This document shows, in pieces, positions 9,157-18,400 of a stretch of DNA of 64,000 nucleotides; the first letter of the stretch is position 1; every line of letters begins with the position of its first letter. A program made the position numbers and the translations under genes. The notes under the pieces were generated by a model. That model was not told the DNA's origin. It was given only the letters and a program-made list of their open reading frames with translations, and did no database searches. The stretch spans positions 62,001 through 126,000 of the forward strand of contig NZ_FZOU01000002.1 in assembly GCF_900188085.1 (NCBI RefSeq), written 5' to 3'. Source of the DNA: Granulicella rosea (GTDB lineage: Bacteria; Acidobacteriota; Terriglobia; Terriglobales; Acidobacteriaceae).

Positions 9157-9198
9157 AAGACGATGAGGCCCCGAATCCGTCCGGGGACTCATCGTCTT
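9157..9198. terminator. Long hairpin downstream of the aldehyde dehydrogenase gene
   Basis: AAGACGATGA at 9157-9166 pairs perfectly with TCATCGTCTT at 9189-9198, with an inner GCCCCG/CGGGG stem. The right arm ends in TCTT but no long T-run follows. It probably ends the dehydrogenase transcript. An ATG at 9163 lies in the left arm, which argues against that ATG as the start of the next gene. Confidence 0.6.
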
Positions 9199-9216
9199 GC
9201 TTTGGGTGGTTCAACC

Positions 9217-10017
9217 GTGTCCGGTCCCACAGAAGAGTGGGGGCGCCTTACCGCCTACCTCAATGCCATGAGCCGTTTCCATCACTACAGCTTCGGCAAC
9301 ATGCTGGAGATCGCCTGGCAGAAACCCGATGCGACCCGGGTGGCAGGCCTGTATGCGCGGAATCAGCTGGGCCGCAACGTCAAGCGGGGTGAGCATGGCA
9401 TCCGCATTCTGGCTCCTATCATCGGCATCGAGCGTAAGCGGGACGAAGAGGCCGAGAAGGACATCACCCGGCAGAACACGCATCTGCTGGTTGGCTTTCG
9501 CAATGTCTATGTCTTCGACGTGGCGCAGACCGAAGGCGCGGACCTTCCCCTTACGCGGGAGATGCACGGCTCCGTCGGAGAGAACCGGGACCGGCTGCGT
9601 GCGTTCATCGAGCGGCAGGGGATCGAGCTGGTCTTCACCGAAAACATCGCGCCTGCTTTGGGGATGAGCTACGGCGGACGGATTGCGATCCTCCCCGGTC
9701 AGTCTCAGGTCGAGGAGTTTTCGACCCTAGTCCAGGAACTCGCGCACGAGATGCTGCACAAGGCCGAACGCCGCACGGCGACCACCAAGGTCGTGCGCGA
9801 GACCGAGGCCATCGCCTTCGTCATCGGGAGGGCGGTGGGACTTCAGACCGGAACTGCCTCGGCGGATTACATCCACCTCTACCATGGCGACGCGTCGCTG
9901 CTGGCGGAGAGTCTCGAAGTCATCCAGCAGGCCTCGGGCGTCATCCTGGCCGCATTGCAACCGCCGACCGAAGAACAGGCGGCGATGCCCGATGCGGAAC
10001 TGGCGAAGGTGGCGTGA
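9217..10017 (+). CDS. ArdC-like antirestriction / HExxH metallopeptidase-domain protein
   Basis: The product has the two parts of plasmid-borne ArdC proteins: an N-terminal ssDNA-binding-type domain (YSFGNMLEIAWQKPDATRVAG, then LGRNVKRGEHGIRILAP) and a C-terminal metallopeptidase-like domain with HEMLH in the context VQELAHEMLHKAERR followed by a conserved E (RETEAIAFVIG). ArdC proteins protect incoming plasmid DNA from restriction. I prefer the GTG at 9217; the frame extends to ATG 9163, but that lies inside a hairpin and gives unrelated residues. About 20 N-terminal residues typical of relatives are absent, so the gene may be truncated. It overlaps the DUF6908 start by one base (TGATG) and forms one arm of a decayed mobile island. 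Confidence 0.75.
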   Translation: MSGPTEEWGRLTAYLNAMSRFHHYSFGNMLEIAWQKPDATRVAGLYARNQLGRNVKRGEHGIRILAPIIGIERKRDEEAEKDITRQNTHLLVGFRNVYVFDVAQTEGADLPLTREMHGSVGENRDRLRAFIERQGIELVFTENIAPALGMSYGGRIAILPGQSQVEEFSTLVQELAHEMLHKAERRTATTKVVRETEAIAFVIGRAVGLQTGTASADYIHLYHGDASLLAESLEVIQQASGVILAALQPPTEEQAAMPDAELAKVA

Positions 10018-10187
10018 TGCAGACCATCCTTCAACTTCTCAAGCAGGCCGGCGGTTGGCGCCACGGCCTGTCCCTCCAGATCGAGAGCTGGCCTCTGGAG
10101 CGTAGCGGAAGAGGCTCTGCATATCGAGCCGCGGCGGCCTGCGTTCGATGCGGCACGGCATCAGATGACGCACTGCATCGAAACTGA
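10017..10187 (+). pseudogene. DUF6908-type gene, truncated by insertion of IS21 sequence
   Basis: From the ATG overlapping the ArdC-like stop codon, the first residues read MQTILQLLKQAGGW, then RHGLSLQIES. This matches the start of DUF6908 proteins, which I remember following ardC-like genes in acidobacterial plasmids and islands. After about codon 24 (near 10090) the match stops and the frame runs into antisense istA sequence, ending at TGA 10187. The rest of the gene is gone, so this is a remnant. The DUF assignment is from memory. Confidence 0.5.
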
Positions 10188-10815
10188 TCGTACCGAGTCG
10201 CAAGGTCTCTTCGATGGCATGGCTTACTTCGGAGAGAGCGAAGGTCTCCATCAGCCGCGGCGCCTGCACATACTCACGACTGCCGTGCTTCTTCAGTCTG
10301 GCTTCGAGCAGACGGTGTAGTTCGGCGAAGCAGTCTGGCAGCTTCCATCCGGCCAGCGGTGCGGCTTGGTCCAGAGCCCGAGTCTCCTGTTCGAGCAGCG
10401 CCAGGTAATGCAGTGGATCGAAGATCACGGCTTCGCGTTCATAGCTGCGCTGGTGTCGTGCGATGACCTCGCTGGCGCGGGCGATCACGATTTCATGCAC
10501 GAAGCCCTTTACCAGGACCTGGCGGTGTCCGAACTCGGTCGGGAGCGAATAGTCGTTGCCACGATAGCGAATCAGCGACAGCGAAGTGACTCGCACCGTG
10601 ATCTTCTCGCAGGCTTCGTACGGAGTTGCGGGCAGCGGCAACATGGCCGCGCGGTCGCGCTCGAAGCGCTCGGCGATAGGCTCCCGCGACAACCCAAACT
10701 CCTTGGCTACCGCTCGCTGACTCCGGCCCTCAACGCGAACCGCACGACGTACACGCCCGTATATCTCCACCTGAAACATCCCTCCGGTGTTCCAGGAACC
10801 ACGCTGTCAACGCAA
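10090..10815 (-). mobile_element. Relic of an IS21-family insertion sequence
   Basis: The segment holds a damaged istA reading leftward. Its outer end, with TTGACAGCG on the minus strand at about 10802-10811, is close to the usual IS21 terminus; the istA start follows about 30 bases in. No istB and no second terminus are present, and the inner end is fused to the broken DUF6908 gene, so the element is dead and only one end is preserved. Confidence 0.65.
10110..10779 (-). pseudogene. istA transposase (IS21 family), internal deletion and truncated end
   Basis: The reading frame starts MFQVEIYGRVRRAV with the helix-turn-helix of IstA (SQRAVAKEFGLSRE, residues about 20-33). By about residue 45 it has already jumped to the C-terminal beta-barrel domain (LPATPYEACE, then the RYRGNDYSLP and VLVKGFVHEIVIA segments) and ends near RIERRPPRLDM. 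The DDE catalytic core of about 250 residues is missing and the last residues are replaced by unrelated sequence. It cannot be an active transposase. Confidence 0.8.
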
Positions 10816-10930
10816 TAGCTCACAAAATCAAGATCCGGCGAATGGCCTACTTTTACTCCGCCGCAGAACGCCGCTTATAGTAGCCCCGGATTTCATGCCT
10901 GGAGATCGGTCGCTTTTATTATGTAACTCG

Positions 10931-12622
10931 CTACAGAGATGTTTTTGGGGTGAAGATCACGTCTTCATCACGATCGAAGGCAAATAATTTGTTGGTGTAC
11001 GTCAAAGCGTAGAGTCTGCCGATCTCCGGATCGCATGTAAGTGCGTTGGTAATACCATCTGCGACTTGGTGCTTTCCTGTGATTTTGTGAGTACTCGGGC
11101 TGAGCTCATAGATCACACCATTGCAAGCTCCGAAGTAAATCCTGCCCAGCAATAGCCGGGCTGGGCCATAGACTTTGGAGCCGATGTAAAGGCGAGTGTG
11201 AACCTTCCTGCGGTCGAGATCCAGAATATACATGTATTTATCTGTTGAGCCTACATAGGCAAACCCGTTTACCACCAACGGGACGGTATAAACGGTGTTG
11301 CCGGTACGCACGGTCCAAAGTTCCCTCCCGGAGTCGACGTCGATGATGTAGATATCGCCGTTTGAGCAACCGGTTACAAGCTGCCGTCTCTCTAAATCGA
11401 ACGCTGGGGCGTGCCTGATCGATCCTTTTCCTGCATCGCTTTGTGTTTCGAAACGCCATCGGACAGCACCCGTCAGCGCGTCCAGCAAAAAAAGCTCATT
11501 GTCGTTGCTTCCGCAGGCCACCACGCGTTCTGCGGGCCAGTAAGCCGGTGAGGCATGGGTAAAGCGACGGGTAGGATGCTCCCATACTGGTTCTCCGGTG
11601 CGCAGGCTGAGTGCCATGATGCTGCCTCGATGATGTTCCTCGGCGAACTCGAGACCGATGAACAGCAGACCCAAATCTGGAGCCAACACAGGGGACGAAC
11701 CCACCCAGTCGGCACCCTCGAAGCGCCAGATCTCCGCGCCAGTCAGCGCGTCGCGCGAATAAACATTTCCGTCGTAAGCGCCAAAGTATACGTGCCCATC
11801 ACGCAATGCGGGAGAGGACCAGATGTTCTTGTGGCCGTCAGAGTGTACGCGAAAGCTCCACACAACAGAGGCGTCCCGCGTGTCTAAACACCAAAACATT
11901 CCACAGTCGCTGCCAAAATAAATGCGCGCACCGTCAATGACTGGAAACGACTTAGGAACGCGCTCCGACCAATTGGGGGACGGAGAAGCAAAGCTCCAGA
12001 CCTCTCGGAAAGTGGCCAGGGGCGGCGCAGGTTCACGCATGGGCTGTGACAAACCGAGTTCATTCAGCGTTGTGATGGCGTCGACACGCAGAGCCCAGCG
12101 TTTACGCCATTCCAAACCTCGCCTGGCTTGAAAGTCGAGGACCACATAGACGCTATCCACCAGGTGGCCTGCTTCATCGAGCACGACGCGCACCTTCTCC
12201 ATGCTTTGGCCGGAGTTGAGTAGATCGTCCACAATGACGACTGGAAAATCGTTGAGGTGGCCTTCGATCTGATTTGCCGTGCCGTAAGTCTTGCGCTCGC
12301 GGCGGACGATGAAGCCGTTTACCGGCGTGCCACGCTCCAACGAACTCATCACGATGGCTGTAATGAGTGGGATCGCCGCAGTTTCCAGTCCGCACACCTG
12401 AAACGAGGAAGCGTTTTTATAGCGCTCCCAAAAAAGTTCTACAAATGCAGCAAGATATTTTCCCTGTAGCAGCACGCGTCGCAGGTCAACGAGCCAACTG
12501 AGTCGGCTGCCATCAGGCGCCGCAAGAAAATGTTTGTCCCCGCGCAGAATGGCATGCTCACGAATACCTGTGAGCAGCAAACTTCGTGCGGCGGTCGTGT
12601 CCGTCCGTTCCTCGCTCGTCAT
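10931..12622 (-). CDS. Phosphoribosyltransferase-like domain fused to a PQQ-type beta-propeller
   Basis: The 563-residue protein combines two parts not normally joined. Residues about 12-190 look like an orotate-phosphoribosyltransferase fold: a RRERKTYGTANQIEG stretch resembles the catalytic flexible loop (usually RKExKxHG), and VVIVDDLLNSGQSM (128-141) is the PRPP-binding motif. Residues about 195-560 form a PQQ/BamB-like propeller with repeated blades of the form VYFGAYDGNVYSRDALTG..IW. No signal peptide is seen, so it should be cytoplasmic. The frame may also start at TTG 12640, which has a better ribosome site (GGAAGG) and overlaps the upstream gene by 14 bases. It is coupled to the DUF6065 gene. 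Function unknown. Confidence 0.85.
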   Translation of the reverse strand: MTSEERTDTTAARSLLLTGIREHAILRGDKHFLAAPDGSRLSWLVDLRRVLLQGKYLAAFVELFWERYKNASSFQVCGLETAAIPLITAIVMSSLERGTPVNGFIVRRERKTYGTANQIEGHLNDFPVVIVDDLLNSGQSMEKVRVVLDEAGHLVDSVYVVLDFQARRGLEWRKRWALRVDAITTLNELGLSQPMREPAPPLATFREVWSFASPSPNWSERVPKSFPVIDGARIYFGSDCGMFWCLDTRDASVVWSFRVHSDGHKNIWSSPALRDGHVYFGAYDGNVYSRDALTGAEIWRFEGADWVGSSPVLAPDLGLLFIGLEFAEEHHRGSIMALSLRTGEPVWEHPTRRFTHASPAYWPAERVVACGSNDNELFLLDALTGAVRWRFETQSDAGKGSIRHAPAFDLERRQLVTGCSNGDIYIIDVDSGRELWTVRTGNTVYTVPLVVNGFAYVGSTDKYMYILDLDRRKVHTRLYIGSKVYGPARLLLGRIYFGACNGVIYELSPSTHKITGKHQVADGITNALTCDPEIGRLYALTYTNKLFAFDRDEDVIFTPKTSL

Positions 12623-12626
12623 CGTC

Positions 12627-14165
12627 TCAGGAACCCGCAACCGTACCTTCCAGGAGCAGCAAGCTATCAGCCGGGTCTGGACTGTCGTTTACCTGTTCGA
12701 TACCCACGCTAAGTCCAGGAACGAAACTGATCAGACAGTTGGGTTCCGGTACCAGGTGTGTTGTTTTACCCAGCACTCCGGCGAGTAAGCCGCGACCCAT
12801 TTTGATGTCCGATGAGTAAAGACGGCCTCCACGGACCCTCACGCCTTTTGCAATGCGCAGTGGCAATGCAAAGTACGCCTCGTCGTGTGTCTGGCTTGCC
12901 GCTCGAAACGCGCCGGTCGTCAGCAGGCTGAGTTGCAGGGAGCGCAACTGGCCGTACCCGTGCGAGACTGCCCAGGCATCCAGGCGATGGCGAATCGCGG
13001 TCAGCAGATCGGCGGGTATAACCTTAGCGGGATCGCAGGACAAAAGCGACAGCCTTCCGGCAGCGTATTCATACTCCCAACCGGGTTTTGTAAGTTCCTT
13101 CGGTTGAGTATCGGTCGCGAACCACGCATTCACGAGCTGTTCGCATTCCGGGAAGCGTTCAAAAAAATCCGGTTCGCGGACGATTCCAGTCACCGCTACC
13201 GAGGGCGCGGGCGAGGACGTTTGCGCTGCAGGGCATGACATCGCCGCAATGGGGTGGGGAAAGGGGCAAGAGCGTAGCTCCGGCTCGGGCGCCTTCGGAA
13301 GACCCCGGCGCATGGCGGCGTCGAACTGTGCAATCGCTTTTGTGGCCTCCGCCACCTCCTGAAACGGTCGAACGGCAAGCTTGACCTGGTGTTCCGGAAA
13401 CTTATCCTCCGTGGTCGGGTGCGTCCCGAGAAAATAATGCTTTTCCCACTTTTTAGGAGGATTTGGCAGACGCAGACTTTCGTTGTGCAGACGACGGCTT
13501 TCGCTCCAGCCTGCATGTCCCGCCTGCGAGTGCATGTCGGCGGTAATCGGCAGTAGCTGGGGATCGAACGATTCCGTCTCGCCCCGTCTCACCGGAGACA
13601 CCATGCAGATCGGCTCGTCGCGATCGAAACGGATGGGCAACCCAGGCCGCGTCAGCTTCCAGCTCATGGGAAAGCTGGCGACGGCCCAGTCCGTTTCAAC
13701 GATGGCGTGCAAAGCGCAGATGCCATCCTTCGGATAATTCACCGGACCCCGAACGTACATGTTGTAACCGGGCGGGGTCCGAAACAGGTACGGAATCCAC
13801 CACGTGACGATGCCGTGACCAAAATGGCTCAGCGCAGGTGTATGGGTGCCGTCGAGAACGGTTATGGTGATGTCTTCCTGCTTGTTGCCACCGTTCCAAA
13901 GGATACTGATCGGCGTAGGATTCAGAACAAACCAGCCGTCCTGATTGGCAATGCGCATCGGCAGACAGCGATTTGCAAAGGTCGTGTTGAACGCACTCAT
14001 CCACGGCCGGTCCGCCGTTGCCGGCACAAGTTTCGCGGGGATGCCTGTAAGCGGATAAGCAATCAGTGGCAACCGTCCAGATTGATCGTCTCGCATCGAA
14101 GGCTCGGTTGTGCTGCCAAACTCGAGGGAACTGCGCTGTTGCTCGGGAAACAAGTCTACGGCCAC
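12627..14165 (-). CDS. DUF6065-family protein with extra C-terminal domain
   Basis: The 512-residue product starts at GTG 14165 behind AAGGAGTAACTT. Residues about 30-260 match my memory of DUF6065 (LIAYPLTGIPAKLVPA, ADRPWMSAF, then RCLPMRIANQDGW and a conserved NYPKDGICALHAIVETDW). A linker rich in P, A and S (about 300-340) leads to a C-terminal region of about 170 residues. Its end (QTHDEAYFALPLRI, GGRLYSSD, VPEPNCLISFVPG) vaguely recalls the double-stranded beta-helix of 2-oxoglutarate/Fe(II) hydroxylases, but the last histidine is not evident, so this is only a hint. It forms a two-gene operon with the phosphoribosyltransferase-propeller gene and diverges from the Cys-Pro-rich gene. Function unknown. 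Confidence 0.8.
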   Translation of the reverse strand: MAVDLFPEQQRSSLEFGSTTEPSMRDDQSGRLPLIAYPLTGIPAKLVPATADRPWMSAFNTTFANRCLPMRIANQDGWFVLNPTPISILWNGGNKQEDITITVLDGTHTPALSHFGHGIVTWWIPYLFRTPPGYNMYVRGPVNYPKDGICALHAIVETDWAVASFPMSWKLTRPGLPIRFDRDEPICMVSPVRRGETESFDPQLLPITADMHSQAGHAGWSESRRLHNESLRLPNPPKKWEKHYFLGTHPTTEDKFPEHQVKLAVRPFQEVAEATKAIAQFDAAMRRGLPKAPEPELRSCPFPHPIAAMSCPAAQTSSPAPSVAVTGIVREPDFFERFPECEQLVNAWFATDTQPKELTKPGWEYEYAAGRLSLLSCDPAKVIPADLLTAIRHRLDAWAVSHGYGQLRSLQLSLLTTGAFRAASQTHDEAYFALPLRIAKGVRVRGGRLYSSDIKMGRGLLAGVLGKTTHLVPEPNCLISFVPGLSVGIEQVNDSPDPADSLLLLEGTVAGS

Positions 14166-14376
14166 AAGTTACTCCTTTGGTTTCGCAAACACGACCACGA
14201 TACCCGTATAGTACAGATTTTTGTCCACGAGACCAGCGCAACCTTGCACAGGTTGATAGATTCATCCGCCGCGGGCATAAATAATTTTATTTGCCCGACA
14301 ATAAATTTATTTCACTTAATGGCTTGACTCCTGCTCCGGCTCCTCCCATACTTTGGTTCACTACGTGGAGCAAATC

Positions 14377-15243
14377 ATGGGTAGAGTCATACGATTGCCT
14401 CGGCGACTTTTGATGTTGCTCGTTTCCGTTCTTGCGACGCTGTTCTTCCGACTGGCTTCCGCTCCGCGGACCTTTGCTGCATCCATAAGAGTCCCTCGGT
14501 CTTCCACGGAAAACACTCTTTCGCTCCGTCCTATTGCGGACGCTCCACAAGACAGTGGAGCGACGACCGGCAGACGCAACACAAATCAGAGCAATATACG
14601 CCCAAGCTGCCCAAGCTGCCCAAGCTGTCCGGGTTGCCCAGGGTGGCCGGGTTGCCCAGGGTGTCCGTGTTGCCCCTCCTGCCCCTTCCCGCCGGCCCCG
14701 CCATGTCCGGGATGCCCCGCCCCCCCACCGTGCTGTCCGGAAAGCTGTCCGAGCTGCCTGCCGCCACAGCCGCCTTCACCGCCGCGGCCTCCTCAGGAGC
14801 CATGCCCCGGCGCACCGGGACTGATGTGCCCAATTCCTAGCTGCCCCAGTTGCCCTCCTCCGCCCAGTTGCCCGGCCCCGCCTAGCTGTCCGGCTCCGCC
14901 CAGCTGTCCGGCCCCGCCTAGCTGTCCGGCTCCGCCCAGCTGTCCGGCCCCGCCTAGCTGTCCGGCTCCGCCCAGTTGCCCTGCGCCGCCCGGTGATGGC
15001 GGTGGTGACGGCGGTGGTGACGGCGGTGGAGATGGCGGTGGAGATGGCGGCTGCGACGATCGGCTCTGCGACGAGAGAATCGGCGTTCACGAGTACGCGA
15101 CCTTTGCAACAACGCCGTTGGCGCCACCTGTGATTCGCATCAAGCTCAACAACAGGTTGACGGGTCAGGAACCGCTTTTACCAGGTTCACAAACGGCGCC
15201 TTCCGTTCAGACAGAACCTCCGGCGAAACCCGGGGATGAATAA
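14377..15243 (+). CDS. Secreted Cys-Pro-rich and Gly-Asp-rich repeat protein
   Basis: The 288-residue protein starts at ATG 14377 behind GGAG. A signal-peptide-like segment follows (RRLLMLLVSVLATLFF, then ASAPRTFAAS). After a polar linker, residues about 76-205 consist almost only of Cys, Pro, Ser, Gly and Ala: irregular CPSC/CPGC triplets, then seven perfect SCPAPP hexapeptides. Next is a GDGG tract (about 206-225), one CDDRLCDE segment and an ordinary C-terminal 60 residues. Cysteines mostly lie three or six residues apart. No known family comes to mind. It could be a disulfide- or metal-rich structural surface protein. Signal peptide, ribosome site and clear ends argue that it is a real gene. 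Confidence 0.7.
   Translation: MGRVIRLPRRLLMLLVSVLATLFFRLASAPRTFAASIRVPRSSTENTLSLRPIADAPQDSGATTGRRNTNQSNIRPSCPSCPSCPGCPGWPGCPGCPCCPSCPFPPAPPCPGCPAPPPCCPESCPSCLPPQPPSPPRPPQEPCPGAPGLMCPIPSCPSCPPPPSCPAPPSCPAPPSCPAPPSCPAPPSCPAPPSCPAPPSCPAPPGDGGGDGGGDGGGDGGGDGGCDDRLCDERIGVHEYATFATTPLAPPVIRIKLNNRLTGQEPLLPGSQTAPSVQTEPPAKPGDE
14866..14991 (+). repeat. Seven tandem 18-bp units encoding SCPAPP
   Basis: Units of 18 bases encode Ser-Cys-Pro-Ala-Pro-Pro seven times. Units alternate between two silent variants (AGCTGTCCGGCCCCGCCT and AGCTGTCCGGCTCCGCCC), giving a 36-bp higher-order period, a sign of recent duplication of a two-unit block. A more irregular 9-bp-based tract (CCAAGCTGC units) precedes it from about 14600. 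Confidence 0.9.
14992..15051 (+). repeat. Tandem 12-bp units encoding Gly-Asp-Gly-Gly
   Basis: GGTGATGGC/GGTGACGGC-type units of 12 bases repeat about five times, directly after the SCPAPP repeats and in the same frame. The DG spacing resembles calcium-binding glycine-aspartate tracts but is too regular and short to assign. Confidence 0.85.
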
Positions 15244-15409
15244 AAGGGAAGTGTAAGAGGATTTACTCGTGGAGAAGCCTGTTGCGGCACGTATCGAATC
15301 GTGTCGCAATGGGGTCTCTGAAGGCTTGAAGTGGATTCTTTTGCTGCATGGGTTGTCGGCTATCAAGGTCGGTTGTGACCGCGGGCAGCTCGCATTCCAA
15401 ATCGTCTGA

Positions 15410-18400
15410 GTGAGGCATCGCGTGAACTTAGAAGGCAGTCATCCTCGATATCCGGCGCAACTTCGTCAGAGGTACTATCTCCGCCAGCTTTCACGGTTAG
15501 CGACGATTTTTGTCGTGCTCGTGGCTTGTTCTGCTGCTGCATCCGCGCAGAGTGTCACGTCCAACACCGTCCAGGCCAACAGCGTGCCAGCGGGTAGCCT
15601 GCCGCAGATGTATGAGTACGCATTTCGCTACGAGGTCAGTCTGGAGCGGCTGGCAGATAGACGTGTGCAGCAAGGCAAGTCGGCCACCGCGCTCAAAGGC
15701 CTCTTACCGCAGCGGCTGGGTATTTCAGGGGACTCCTTCAGGATTTTTCAAGCATCTGCGAACCGCTTCAATCGTGCAGAGCAAACGAACAATGCATTGC
15801 TCAACGATATTGTCGTTCGCGATGGATCGCTGCATCCTTCCACGCGCGTCCTCTCGGCCAGCATTCGCCCAACTGTGCAGCAAATGCTGGGCAACGTCGA
15901 TATCATGGCGGCCAACGAGATCACGGTCCTCCACGCAAGGCTGGGTCCCGCGCTCGGCGCTCAGGTAGACAAAGCTGTCACGGACCTCTACACCGGCGTG
16001 AACCAGATTGTGACCCACATCGCGACCGGAGAAGGGAATGGTCTCTCCAGCCGACAACCGACCATCCAGCCGGAAGCACAATCCAAGCCAGATCTGCGCC
16101 GCGGGTATTACTGCGCACCCCCGCCCCCATGCGGCCTGCCGTATCAGGCCACGTTCCGAATGAACTTTAGCAGTGACGGCAGCACCGTCACTGCGACGCT
16201 GACGACCACCATCACTTCAACCGACGTATCCAACGGATGTTACCCAGTCGCCAATCTGGAGTTCGACCAGGACGGTTCTCCGTTGGGTCAGCAGCGCATG
16301 GATGGTCCCCTCGGGACTCAAACCGTGACGAGCACCCTCGACGAAAGCGTGAATGTTGGGAGCACCTACGGCCTGGGCACGGGTGTGATTCCGGCGCTGT
16401 CGTGCATGAACGATAACGACGATTCTGCCTGCGGCCAGCTCAATTACATCCTTTCGCAATCGTTCCACACCGGCCCACCCAACATCACCAACAGCCCATT
16501 CTCGGGTAACCTTGGGGAGTCCGGCACGATCTATCTGCAAGGCTACGATCTCGGCGGCCCTCCGGGTAACACGCCGTCGGTGACTGCCAACGGCACAGGG
16601 CTAAACCTGAGTGTGCTAGGAGCGTCGAGCTACTTGGCAAGCACAAGCGATCCAAGCGCAAGCACGCAAAATGTCAGCTACGCTTTGGACCCATCGGCGA
16701 CGCCCGGAGCGGACACCTTTACCCTCACCAGCGTGTGGGGTACGAGCAATACGGCTACCTTCACTGTGAATTGCAGTCAGCCGAACATCACTGGCGTCGA
16801 TCCCAGCGTGTGGCAAGCCGGCGTCCAGCAGATCGTCCAGGTGCATGGCTCCAATTTTTGCCCGACATCTACGGGATTGGTCACCTTGTCGAGCGGGACT
16901 ACGCTTTCGGTGCCGGTGCAGTGGATCAATTCCAGCAATCTGACGATCACCGTGAACCCAGACCCCTCGCTGGCTTCGCAGAATGGCGCGCTCTCGATCA
17001 GCAACCCGACCAGCAGCGGGCCACTTACCGCGAACTGGCCCATCTCCATCGCCAACGCGGCTACTTCCGCCAGCCTTTCCTTTGTCGATCCATACCTCGT
17101 GTTCACCGTCACTTCGAGCAACACCACAGTGGATCACGCCGAGGTCATCAGCTCGGTCGCGAACGGCAACGATGTGTCGGCGACCGGTGTTATCGCCGAC
17201 GGGGTATCTACCTTTATCGCGGTGTACGAGACCAGCGTTGCCTCCGACGTCACGCTGAAGGCGACCGGGAACCTGCTGCTCGGCGATTACAGCGAAGACT
17301 TCTTGACCGCAAGCCAGCCGGGACAGCTTTACCAAACGTCGGCAACGCTGACCATTCCGGCCGGCAGTCTGTATGTCTATAACGGTAAGTACTATGCCCT
17401 GGCGCTTGTGAAGGCGCCGCTGGGGGCACATCTGGCCGACCTGTCCGGCAATCCCGTGCAGCAGATTATCGGTACCCAGCAGACGACTCAGGCCGGGGGG
17501 GCCACGAGCGCAAGTCACACGATTACGCTCTATCAGAAGCCAATCCTGCTGGTGCATGGCCTGTGGGGTGGTCTCTCCACATTCGCCGACATGAAGATCT
17601 ATCTGCAGGCGCACATGACCAACATGGTCGCCAATACGATCGTTCCGATTTGTTACTCGCGCTTTATCGCATACAACACCCCGACTGATCCATATAGTTC
17701 GTTCGCGAACGACCCGTACACCGGCGACCCGCTCGGGGATTGCGAGGTGGCTTCCAACACCGCCATTACCACGGCCCTGAACAACATCAACGCTCAACTC
17801 GACCAGGTCAATATCGTACGCGGCCAGGTGGACTACGTCGGACACAGCATGGGTGGGCTGGCGGCGAGATACTACGCTTCGCTCTCCAAGTTCAATAACT
17901 ACAGCAACATGAATCAGGGGGCCTTTCATACGGTGGTGACCCTAGATACGCCGGAGACAGGGTCCGGTCTGGCAGACGTGCTTATCCAGAACGCCACCGG
18001 CAGTCTGAATCCGAATGCGCCCCTGGGGGCGACCGATACCTGGCGCGTTGTGTGTCAAACCAAAAACCTGCAAGACTGCTTCGGTAACATCGGCAACCCA
18101 ATCCTATGGCCCGGCGCGGCCCTCAACTCAGGAGCGGTCGCGTCGATCTCGACAGTCGCGCAAAACGGTAGCCAGATCGCTGCCACTTCGGACTTTCCGC
18201 AGACAGTTACGCACCGCGCGGCTACCGCGATCTACGATTCGACCATCAATCCGCCGTCGCTGTTGCGAGACTTTGTCCAGTCCATGCTGACGGCCGTTAC
18301 CGGTTCCACGGCGCCCGTCTCCAGCTATCTCGGCAGCACAAACCTGGGGGACGATGGTGTTGTCACCTATGAATCTCAAGATTGGCCATACACTCAGAGC

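Noticed and set aside
9163-9216. ATG 9163 as start of the ArdC-like gene
   Set aside because: It lies within the left arm of a strong hairpin and adds residues unlike the family; GTG 9217 is preferred.
14866-14991. Regular repeats as a possible CRISPR array
   Set aside because: The 18-bp units are contiguous without spacers and lie in frame within a coding sequence.
14776-15090. Arg/Thr-rich minus-strand frame over the repeats
   Set aside because: It is the mirror of the SCPAPP/GDGG codons and lacks a ribosome site or signal peptide.
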